Positions 13,501 through 25,500 of a stretch of DNA of 64,000 nucleotides are shown here, piece by piece. The notes beneath the pieces were generated by a model. That model saw only the letters and a list, made by a program, of their open reading frames with translations, had not been told where the DNA came from and searched no databases. Source of the DNA: Rhabdornis inornatus (Eukaryota > Chordata > Aves > Passeriformes > Rhabdornithidae); assembly GCA_013397075.1 (NCBI GenBank), contig VWZS01000204.1, positions 186,001 to 250,000 on the forward strand. Direction: 5' to 3'. Position 1 is the first letter of the stretch. Each line of letters starts with the position of its first letter. The translations under genes and the position numbers were made by a program.

Positions 13501-16500
13501 GCTTAGAGAAACTCTACAAGTTCTGACACCTGGCTCTCTTGATTTAGTTCTAGTTTATACTACTCAGCAGCACCTACTATTTAATCTAGCATAATTTTTG
13601 CCTTTTGGGCTCAAGTATAAATTAGAAAGTTTCATCGTGGGGGCCCTTTTCAGCCAGCTATGGAAGACTGGGATTCCATACCTAATTAAAAATATGTATT
13701 TGTTAACACAAACTGACCAACCAAGGCGAATGTTTACACCATCTCTCCTGTATTTACCACAAAGACCATCTCATTCCCTCATTAGGGATTCTGATGAGCA
13801 CAAGCAGAATTTGATACTAAAGGAGATTTAAGTTTTTTTGCCCGAAAAGACCCAGACAGCTACTAGGTATCATGACTTACCTCTAGGCCTCTCTCCTCCC
13901 GCGTTCGATCATCCACAGAAGCGGAGATCACTCCCCAGCGACAGTCAATGTCAGACACATAGCCTCTGTAGAATGGAGATGCAGCACTCAATGCCATCTA
14001 AAATCAAACAGCCTGCTATCAAAACAGAGGCCAGGCCAAGGAACCAAAAGCAAAATACAACTCCACTGGAAAGAGATCCAGAAGGAACTGAAATATATAT
14101 GCTTCAGTTTAATGTTCAGCCAAAGTCCATATAACCAGAAATAGCTCAACTGCTACCTCCAAAAAACGCCTGGGTCAAGGGTTAGCATTCCTGAAGTGAC
14201 ATCTGACACTTTCCAAATGTTCTACCTCTACAGATCAGCATTTAAGGAACACAAAAATGACACTGGCAGAAGCATTTTTGAGACAAGTCAATAAGTATTC
14301 TGCTTGCTCACTTCCAAAGTTCAACTTGCAATCACTTTATTTTGTTTATTTTTGTTTGGTCAAGCACCTTAGTAACACAGCTGGAACATACCTCACTCAG
14401 GGCAGGATTTACTCATCATCCAGACCAGATAGATACTTTATTTTCATAAATCCTGGTATAAACAGTTGTTTACGACAACCTGCTTATACAAGGGACAGAT
14501 TTAAACAACTTAAGATGAAACCCTCTGTAACACCAGAGGGTTTTCAATACCAGTTGAAAAATTAAAAATGGTTTTAAGGAGCAAGTTTTCCTTGTTTTCA
14601 TGAAAAACTGCCCAAATCTATTTATAAAACTATTCAACAAGAGTCTCATGCATGTGGGAGTGAGAGCAGAGGGGAGGAAAAAGACATAAGGGCCAAGAAG
14701 GAACAGATATTATCTGTTTTGTGGTGTCATTTGCACATTAAATAGTTTACATGACTCATGTGGCAACCTAGAAAGAGTCTTTTCCCAGAGTACCCAATGT
14801 GTGAGCTTGCAATTTGGGTGTTATTTCTTTCATATATAGTGGTTTTTGCCACTAAGGAAGAGTTCATCTGTTAGATGTCTATTACTTACCACAATGGGAC
14901 AAATCGTAGCTAGCTGATCATAGAGATATCTTGCTTCGGAAATGCTGCAAGCCTGAAATGTCACCTGTTGGAAGATGTACAGTTGCTATCAAATTTCTAT
15001 AATCATACAACAAGCACAGTCTTCCTAGATTTAAAATCAAGTATATAATAAAATTATTTATATACTAAATATTTGTTTGGTTTTGTGTGTGGGTTTCTTG
15101 TGGGGGTTTTCCCCCTAAGTCTTGGACACATTTCTGCCCACCTGTCAGTAGCATTTATATTACAAGCTTCTTTCCATGCCATTTCCATGTTCATTAGAAG
15201 ATTTCAGACCACAATGCTTCTTTGGTGAAGCTGAGTATACAAACACTTGCCAAAATCAAAGAAAACCGAGTTAACATCTAGAATACACATGGGTGAGTAA
15301 TGCACCTTCAGGAAGTAAGCCCGGAACCTACTTACTTAGAACAACAGTCAGATTCTATTGTAGATTGAAAATTTGTTTTATGTGACGCTAATCCTGTTTT
15401 AAAGAACATTTCAAGATGCCTTTGATCCTTAAAAACTGTGGGGAAATCAAGAATATGTGTGTCTACTCTAACTCTCATTAAAAAGAAGAAAAAAAGTTCT
15501 GCTTTTTCTGTATTAGAGGCCAGAATGAAGCAAAAAAAGTAGAAAAGAAATATTATTTGCAGAAGGCATTAATGCTTTGGAAGCCCTACCACAGACAGGC
15601 CACTGGAATAGGTAACTCCTTTGTAATATTTTTGTGAAATTTACTCACAGCAGCATCAAACAGAAGACACATTTCTAGTAGCAGACCTTACCCTCTAGAC
15701 TTTGCAAACCAACACTTTATGAATTTAAAAACTGCACAGAGTGATCAGTCTCAAAACTCCCTCTGTCTTGGCAGTTCATGTATTCACAGATCAGAGGAGA
15801 ACTTAGATGGGAATGTACCCCTGTACCACTATGGTAACATTATACAACAGGCTTCAGCTCTAAATCAACATCGCTGCTTGCTGTCCTGAAAACTTCCAGT
15901 TGTACACAGGCTTTCCTCTTCCAAGGATAGTAATCAGTGTCCCACAAAACACAAATATTCTTCTCAGCTTGCCACTAGCCCAAACTGCACCTCAAGTAAG
16001 ACTTTAAAAAAAGTCTTACTTTTTTTAAGTCTTAGTTACCCAACCATCAAATCCCTCCAAAACTCCTGAGTTCACTGGTGCCTCAGTGATGGATTTTTCA
16101 GGGGGGTTGATGATGGTGGTATAGGGGAAATATGGGATTTGTTTGTGTTTGTTTTGTCTTTTTAAATCTTCATCCAATATTCATTAAAACATCCCAAATT
16201 AGAAAACAGCTGTGATGTGGAAAAAATATTCCTTATGTGTCTATCCTTCAAGTGTCCCTTGGTCATGCGGAAAAATGACCAGAGCAGAGGATGACCTTTC
16301 AGACTCACAGAGTGCTGGAGTTTCAGGAGCAGGTGCTTGATCAAATGTGGTTTGACCAGGTCAAGAAACCCTCTCAGCAGTCATCACATTTAAGTATTAG
16401 CAGAAAAAAAAACATAATGCAAGCAAATAAACCTGGTGTATTGGATTGACCCTGGCTGGACGCCAGATATCCACCAAAGCCACTTAATCATTCTCTTTTG

Positions 16501-19500
16501 CTGGACGGGGAAGAGAAAATGTAACAGAAGGCTCAAGGATCAAGGTAAGGCCAGGGAGAGATCACAGAATCAATTAGATTGGAAAAGACCTCTGAGATCA
16601 CCGAGTCCAGCCTATGACTGAACATCACCTCATCAACTAGACCATGGCACTGAGTGCACATCCAGTATTTCCTTAAACACCTCCAGGTACAGTGACTCCA
16701 CCACCTCCAGGGGCAGTCCATTCCAATATCTAATCATCCCTTCTGTGAAGAATTTCTTCCTGATGTACAACCTGAACCTCCCCTGGCACAGCTTGAGCCC
16801 ATTTCCTCTTGTCCTGGTGCTGGTTGTGATAGAGAAGAGGCTGACCCCTACCTGGGTATAACCTCATTTCAGGCACTTGTAGAGAGTGATGATGCCTCCC
16901 CTGAGCCTCCTTTTCTCCAGGCTAAACACCCCCAGCTCCTGCAGCTGCTCCTCACAGGACCTGTGCTCCAGACCCTTCCCAGCTCCATTGCTCTTCCCTG
17001 GACTCGCTCCAGCCCCTCAGTGTCCATCTCACAGTGAGAGGCCAGAACTGGACACAGCACTCGAGGTGTGGCCTCAGCAGTGCTGAGTACAGGGGGACAA
17101 TCACTGCCCTGCTCCTGCTGGCCACACTATTGCTGACACAGGCCAGGATGTCACCGACCTTCCTGGCCACCTGGGCACACACTGGCTCATGTTCAGCCAA
17201 ATGTAAACCAGGACTCCAGGGTCCTTTTCCACCAGGCAGCTTTCCAGCCACTGTGTCCCCAGCCTGTAGTTCTGCATGGGGTTGTGGTGGGTAAAGTGCA
17301 GGACCCAGCACTTCCTCTTACTGAACCACACACAATTGGCCTTGTCCCATTGATCCAGCCTGTACAAGTCCCTCTGCAGAGCCTTCCTACCTTACAGCAG
17401 ATCAGCACTGACCCGAATTGGTGCAGAGGAGATCACTCACCAATTACTGTCACAGTCAAAACAGGCCTAACTTGGGGAAATTAACTGAATTTATTACAAG
17501 TCAAATCAGAGTAGAATAATGAGAAATAAAAACTAAATCTTAAAATCCACCTTGCTTCCAAATTCTCTACTTCCTCCCCTCCCAGCAGTGCAAGAGAATG
17601 AGGAATGAGGGCTGTGGTTGGTTCATCACACATTGTCTCTGCTGCTCTTTCCTCCTCAGGGGGAGGACTTCTCACACTCTTGCTTCAGTGTGGGGTCCCT
17701 GCCCTGGGACAGTCCTTCAATGAACATGTTCACTGCTCCAACATGAGTCTTTGTCCTGGCATCAGCTGGGATAATTAATTTTGTTCCTAGTGGCTAGGCA
17801 CAGTTCTGTGTTTTGGCTTCAGTATGGGAATAATGTTGATAACACACTGGTCTTTTAGTTCTTGCTGAGCAGGGCTTACTCTAAATTAAGGACTTCTCAG
17901 TTTCCCATACTCTGCCAGCAAGCAGGTGCACAAGAAGCCAGGAGTGAGCACAGCTGGGACCTGAACTGGACGAAGGGATATCCCATACCATATGGCATCA
18001 TGCTCAAAACATAAACTGGGGGAGTTGGTTGGGAGAGGCCAATTGCTGCTTGGGGACAGGCTGAGCATTTTTCAGCAGATTGTGAGCAACTGTACTGCTG
18101 AGCACCATTTTCTTATTGAGTTTTATTTCCCCCCCTCTAATTTTCATTACCATTATTATTGTATTTTATTTTTTTTAAATTATTAAGCTATTTTTATCTC
18201 AACCCACAAGTCTCATCTTTTTCTGATTTGCCACCTCATCCCACCAGAGGCAAGGGGGTATATGTGTGTCTGAGGGAGCAATAGCATGGTACTTATTTGC
18301 TGTTTGGGTTTAAACCACAACGGCCCTTCTCATGGGCTACACTTAATTAACTGCTCCAGCATGGGTCCCTTCCACAGGGTTCAGTCTTTCAGGAACTGAG
18401 CGCTCCAGTATGGGTACTGCATGGGGTGAGAGGTCCTGCCTCCTTCATGCATCCACCTGTTTTGGTGTGGGGTCCTCCACGGGCTGCAGATGGATGTCTG
18501 CTCCAATGCCAACCTCCTGCCTCACCACAATCTTCACTGCAGGCTCCAGGGGAATCTCAACTTCATTCTCAGCCCACCTTGAACACCTCCCCCTGCTTTT
18601 TCACTGACCTTGGTGCCTGCAGAACTGTTTCTCTTACACATTCTCATTCCTATCTTCACCTGCAGTGCCACTGCACAGTTTCTCCCCTCCTTCTTATTGT
18701 ATGTACCTCAGAGGTGCTACCACTGTCACTAGTGGGCTCAGCCTTGGCCAGTGGTGGGTTTGTCTTGAAGCCAGCTGGCATTGGCTCTGTTGGACATGCG
18801 AGAAGCTTCCTTCTCAAAGGAGAAGCACCTTCTCACAGCAGCCACCCCTGCAGCTCGTCTCCTAGCAAAACCTGGCCAAAAAACTCCAATATACTTGGAT
18901 TTTAGGACTAGAATACTAGACATACCACTTGTTCTTTTATCTCCCCTTTTGCCACACCGATGTACAATGCATCAGTTGAAGAAAGTGAAAGTAGACATAA
19001 GACAAGTCTTGAAAAGGGAAATGTTTAGAGAAAACAATGTGCAGTAACATCTTGAAAGCAGATGCACTTTACCTGGAGACAGCAGTTTCCCATTCCAAAA
19101 CCCATAGCATCCATATATATGTAGTCCGGCTTAGCTGCCTTTGCTGCTTCTCCATCATCATTAGGAAATGTTTCAATGAAAGGTGATGGCGTGTTCTTAT
19201 CTTTAAATACTGCGTGGAAAATACAGGCACTCAGTAACAAAGAGCATGAGACTAAACAATTATTTTGAAAAAGAACAAAGATAAGACTGAATTTACTCAC
19301 TTGGTACATTTATCACAACTTTCTCTCCCCTTCGGTGTCGAATGTTTCTGGTCAGTGTACTACAACAAAAGAAAAAGTTTTCTGAATTATATTAAATTTT
19401 CTCTTTATGCAAATATTTTTTGCAGCTACTTTCTCAATAATTTTTAGGGTTTCAGAATGTCAACTTTTGAGCACTCTCCTTCAGGATGCTTCTTTTCCCA

Positions 19501-22500
19501 GTTTTAAGACAGACTGTAAAAGATGCAACACTTAATTTTTCTTCACTAAAGTTGGTCTTATTTTGATGGACTTCACAGTACTGTACTGATAAAACAGTGA
19601 GAAATAAAAGGCTACAGACCTGAAGACCACAAGGCCAAGTTAAAAGGTATGCTTAGTTTTTAAACAGAATGTTTCATTGTCCAAAGTCTCACTGGAACTG
19701 GAAACAATTTTGCAGTACCAAAATCAACGCTTTTTGCCCCATAACAGTGTGGAGTATTATATAAATTTCCTTTAACTTAAAATTAATTTTCTTAAGACAC
19801 TTTGAAAAGAAAATACGTGTCATTACAACCATTTCTGTCCAAGTCCTTGTGATATCTGCAGCAACCAGCCACAGTGCCCTCTATTCCAGTAAAGAATTTG
19901 GAGATATGTCTACGATATTTAGGTTGAGACAAAATACTTGACTTCTCAAATTTCCCAAATACTCTTACCTAAATCTAGGATGTTTATTGATGGCTTCATC
20001 TGGAAAAAAGAGGGATTTTGAAGCTCCTCCTTCTACTGGTGTTGGCTTATAATCCGGCAGTGTAAACCCAGGACAGCCTAACCTATGTAACACAACAATG
20101 AGATCCAAGCTGTAATGAAAACAGACTGTGATTTTAGAATGGTCAAATGATCAAAGATTAGGATTCTAGTAGACGACCAGCCAACCACCATCTTCCACAG
20201 TGGTTAACACAGCCTTTTTTTTAAAGAAGCCCCACTAGCCTATCATTAGACAGCAAACATGGACATTTTCAGTGGCTGAAGCAGGAAACTTCAGTACTAC
20301 GTGGGGTACACACACATTTTAGTGTGTTAGTGCTTGTTATAAATACTGACATGCAGCTGCATTTCATGCTTCAAAGTTTATCTCAAGGATGCAGGTTGAC
20401 TGCCAAAGTAATTTATCCAGCCCTACTCTTAACAACCTACCCCTTTTAAAATATATTCTTAACCAACTCTGTAAGAATTAGAGGCAGTTTCAAGTGGTAC
20501 ACATATCGTAAATCTTATAACACTTCTAGAATTCTGAAAAACCCTTATGAGATGAATGTCAAAGCAAAGAAAAATTGCAGCTATTAGGTGTAAAATGCTG
20601 AGAGATATGCAAGCTAACCAGAATACACCCCTCCCATTTGGGAAACTCCATTTTAAGTTTCAGAGTCACCTGAAACAAGAATAAGGTCTCAGTACAGCTG
20701 AGACAAAGGAACATTTGACAAGGCTGAGATAAAGTAGCAGATTAGTTTCTCCATGTTGTACAGTAAAAAGGGCAAAGTTCGCGTTGAAATGCTCTACTAT
20801 GTGGATGGCCAAAAAAATGTTAGCAGATAAAATTACAAACAAACTATTCAAATATCAGGAAACACACTTCTGAGAATATTATTTATGTTCAATATTGTTT
20901 CTTCTTCCTGGTTTCAGTAAGTTGTCCTACAACTTGTATAGCCAGCTTTATCACCTAAGTGCTACATTGGAAACTGCATCCCTCCAGTCCTGCAGAAAGA
21001 AAACAACTTTCTGGTCCAGCAGTGAGGGCTCACAAATTTAGGAACTAGGGACACTCATTTAGTATTTATGCTAGAATTTTTTAATATTTAAGAATTTTTA
21101 AATAGTTCACTTTTAACTGAATTATTTTGAGTAAGCTTACTTCTTTACCTTTCTTCTGTCAGCACTCTAACAAGTTTTTTTGTCTTTTCAAATGCACAGA
21201 TTTTATTATGTACATGTGTACGTGCCCAGATGCACACAGACATATGTACATGTTATTTTAGAGACAACGTGGCAAAAAACTTCAACCCTATGAAACCTCA
21301 GAAATATATGTTGGCAAGACTCCAGTCAACCAACAAGGACTTGAATGGCAAGATAGCAAAAGGCAGAAAAAATAAACTAAATTAGGCTAGCCTAGGGAGA
21401 GCAATCTCTGAGGGATGAAAGTATGTTAGGAATGACCTGTAAGTCATAAACAAACTATATTTTATTATTTACTGGCTTTCGCTGAAGTCCATTGTACTGC
21501 TCCTACAGTGATGTAAAAAGTATTTACCTGTATCAACAAAGGGATGAAGAACTCTTCTCCCTTTATTCCCTGCAAGACCAGGTCCAAAACGTTTGTATGT
21601 AAAACTTATTAAATGCCATAATGTACTGGTAAGGTTGCAGGGGAAAAAAAACCACAATTCTCTAATACACTGACAACTACTTAACCACTGGACTTTAACT
21701 CCTATTACCTCTAGTATAACTCTAATAAGGTGAAAGTAAATTTTGTCAACAGAGTGTTCTTAAAATAGCATTCATGGGGCATTATGCAGATATTTTGGCA
21801 CCACTGCTGCTAGGGCATATTTTGTATTGCTCCTCCTCTCAACAAGAATTTTGGGCTATTGCATCCTGTATTACACAAGAAACTAGCCAGTAAGGCCAGC
21901 TGCTTCTCTTCTGGTACAGAGCAACTTTTTTACCATTATGAGCACAACTATCTTCATTCACTTCACTGATCAGGCTAGCTACAACATATATAATAAACCT
22001 CTGCCTAGAATTATATGTCAAAGGAATGTCACGAAATACAGTTTCTCCTACATAAAGAAGTTCATCCTAAATTTAATTTCTTCAAGAATTCCTTTACAAC
22101 AATAAACAGGATGAAATCTATCCTTTGTAAGAGTATTATTAACCCAGGAGAGATGCTCTCCTTTCTAGATTCAGTAAGTAGAATGTTGTATAATAGAAGT
22201 ACTAAGCCCGGGTGCCCCAAACTATGAGAAGCTTGCATGAACTTCAGAGAAAAGTTATCATTAAAAATAGACCAGGTTAGCCAGGTTTTGCAAAACTGCT
22301 ACTTATAGAGATCACAGTTTGCAAAACAGGTAAAGAGAAACCTTTTCTATGTAATTTTCTGTATCAACTCAAGGTGGTAGACTACTCTAGACTTAACACT
22401 TTATGTTACAAATAGTCAGTATTCTCTCCTAATACAAAATCATCACAAGTTAGAAGCAACATACAAATGTAAAAGATGCTTATTTGCTTGTCTCATTGCA

Positions 22501-25500
22501 ATAAAGACTTTAGGAAACGTGACTGGAACATCATGCCAAGTACTTTAATCAAATCATATTTTTCTTTCATTGAACAGTTTAGCTATTTGAAATAAGGAGA
22601 AAAAGTGTGTAAGCAGAACATGGCATTACACTTCAACAACCATCTCACCTTGGAAATGATGTCACTGTGCAAACAGCCTCGTTTTCTTTGAGTACAGAAG
22701 CGGCCTCTTGCCGTCTTTTCCTCATGTTGTCTTGCACAGTGTTGAAATCAGACATGGTTCCCCCATATGGCTGTCCAGGTGTTCCTTCAATCATGTAACT
22801 TCCATATTCTGGTCTCCAGAGTGTTGGGTGACTATAATAAAAGAAGAGCTATATTTAAATATTTCTGCAACTTCAAAAAAGATTAATTATTTGTGAGAAT
22901 TTCAGAAATTAATACCACTTGCAAGAAAAATCCTCTATATTTGAATATTTGATAGAGGAACACAATGTACCTTCCAATGTACCTCATCATCAGGAAGTGG
23001 TGAAAAGAAAGCAAGGTGCAGCTTGGCAGTAATAGTGCTGCTGTGCAGCATAATAAGCAGGATTTGCCTAGGCCAAATTGCAGTCACACGTAGCATCTGT
23101 CTCAAGCTTTGTTACTTGGGGTTTTAACCAGAACCAGAAAATACAGATCACTGCTGCTTTTCCACAGGAGAGGATAGGGAAAAGCTTCCCTGCAATTCTT
23201 ACATCTACACTTCTAGTTCTTCCAAAACTGGGAGAGTGCTCCTACAGACAACAGGCTTCCCCTATACAGCCCTCACTTGCCCCTATCATCAAGAGATACA
23301 GAAGCAAGTACACATGCACATGTACTTTATGGGACATGGATTACCGCATACAAAATCAGAGCAAGACAAAATAAGCACCCAAACTGCAACTTCTGTGGGC
23401 TCACCATTACATCATCCTTTATTTCAAAGCATAATACAAAAAGTTCATGGACTGCCTGCATGTGTGCTCAATATCTTCCACTTCCTGAACCCCAGATTAT
23501 CTAAAAGTATCAGTATCTGTGGTTTACAACTTTACCAAGAGCAGACTTGAATGTTAAGCCAGGTTAACAAAATTGTGCACAGTATTGTAAGAGGAGGATT
23601 GAAAAAAAAAAAAAGAAATGGGAAACAGCTACTCACTTGGGGTTTATCTTCTCCCCCTTTTCTTGCAGTGTTTGAAGAACTTCTTCACCACAGAGTATCA
23701 AACACACTTTCTTATTTTCATGGTCAAATTTTACTAACATATATTCCACCTTGAAAAAATAAAAAGAAAACGAACAGTTAAACATTAAGGCTTTGTTCAG
23801 ACACAAACACACTGGCATGCAATTTTAAACATCAAGTGAAAAAAAAAGCTATGTTACACTAAACTTTACAAAGGTTCAAAAACATTACTAACTACAAATG
23901 CAGTAAGCAATACTGGCAAAGATGGCTGCAGGCATATTTCATCTTGAATAGACTTGAAATTCCTTGAAATTTCTTTCCCTCCATTTCTAATTGGAGACAT
24001 TTCACCAAAAAAAAATCCTGAATTTGTGCTTGCCTCCACATTTTTTCTAGACAAGAAAGAATTAAAACTCCATGCAAGTTATATGTGACCCACAAACATT
24101 TCACTGTCATCCCATCAGTTACACTCTCTGCTGCTGACAAAAAAACCCCCAAACAAACAAAAAAAACAAAAGCCACTCTACAAGACATCCATTTACACCC
24201 ATCACTTGTTGGAGCTATTAAAGACTAGCACTGTGTCTCATTTACACCACAGAAAGCTCACAGCTGTTGGTGACAGCATCAGTCCTGTCATTATGACACT
24301 CCAGCTCTTGGCATAGCACAGTAGTTTTCACCCCCACTTGACTCAGCTTTGCTGCCACATTTTCTTCTCCTCATGCCCAGCAGCAGACCTTATCCCCAGA
24401 GCTCTCCCCATCCCTGCACCAAGCTGCAACCCACACCAGATCCAACAAGCCACTTGTGACAGCACTGCTGCATCCCAGCACCAGAGAATATGTTCCCCTA
24501 ATAGACATTATCTGAAACCTTGAACACCCTCATCCCAAACTTCCTGATCTCCACGCACATTTGCTGTCAAAGCTCCTGTAAAGACTTTTAGAATGCTACC
24601 CAGCACCCTAACAGCTGCTTGGACCTTCTAGCCCTTCAATACTTATGGATACACTCTATTTGCTAACACCTCTAGGTCAGAAGATGCTTAGCAATGTTCT
24701 GGGAAGTGTAAAAGACAACCCAGCCCCCAGTGTGTGGCCTACTATGTAAAAACAGAAGTCACACATGGAAATGCATTACCAGGGTACTGCCTTTCAAACC
24801 CGAACTGGATCAGTGGTGACAGGCAGTGCCTTCTGTTGGAGGCTCTCGAACCACTGCTTCCAAGACTTCCAAAATTATTTAATTCAAACATCAACTTATA
24901 GTTAAAAATTCAGATTGCAATTTCACAGCTAGAACTGTCAGAGGTGCACTGTGCTCCTTAGTTTCATTTTCCAACACTTTCTGGAGCCACATCCCTCTGT
25001 ATTTAACAAACGTGACTGCTCCACTCCCAGGAGTTCAGATTCATGCAAGATGCTCATATTAAAGTTACAGCATACCAACTCAGGGCAACTTCTATTTTGT
25101 ACAGAAATCCAATGAAATTAGGAAAGCAGCTTGCCAAAAGACAGGAAACTTGTGCCGTGCTTTACAGCACACTGTAAGTAGATTTGTGGTCTTCATGTTC
25201 TTTGGCTGCTTCAGTGTCCATGGAAGAGTTATTGCTTAGTACTGGGGCAAAAAATATAATCCTTGGTTGGGATTTGTGACTAAATCACAAGCAGTATTAT
25301 CCAAGAGTGTTTGTAATTCTACAGAATCTGATCAGAGACAAACTCTGGAGGGACTCATCCAGCAATTATACACATTTGCTCTATGTTTTCTATGATCAAA
25401 TTTTAATCTCCTAGAGAAAAAAAATGATTTCTAGTTTCTGTGCAGATCGCACTTTCTTGCATGGTATATTTTGTCAATTGTGTGTATGATGTCACAATAA

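Larger units (their letters stand above)
10816..14889. other. GCLC introns 7-11 (0.5-0.9 kb each)
   Basis: Introns at 10816-11526, 11620-12279, 12393-12919, 13059-13880 and 13998-14889 lie between exons 7-12. All are AT-rich with no recognised repeat, apart from the hairpin at 14518-14543. The 98- and 102-residue plus-strand frames here overlap exon 8 or introns and look accidental. Confidence 0.75.

Noticed and set aside
16952..17367. Reverse-transcriptase-like frames as a functional gene
   Set aside because: They are pieces of the C-terminal part of CR1 ORF2 in different frames with stops. The element is 5'-truncated and dead.
18426..18905. 159-residue frame
   Set aside because: Lies inside an ERV-derived repeat and shows no domain. 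The equivalent region in the other copy (1162-1700) does not keep the same reading frame.
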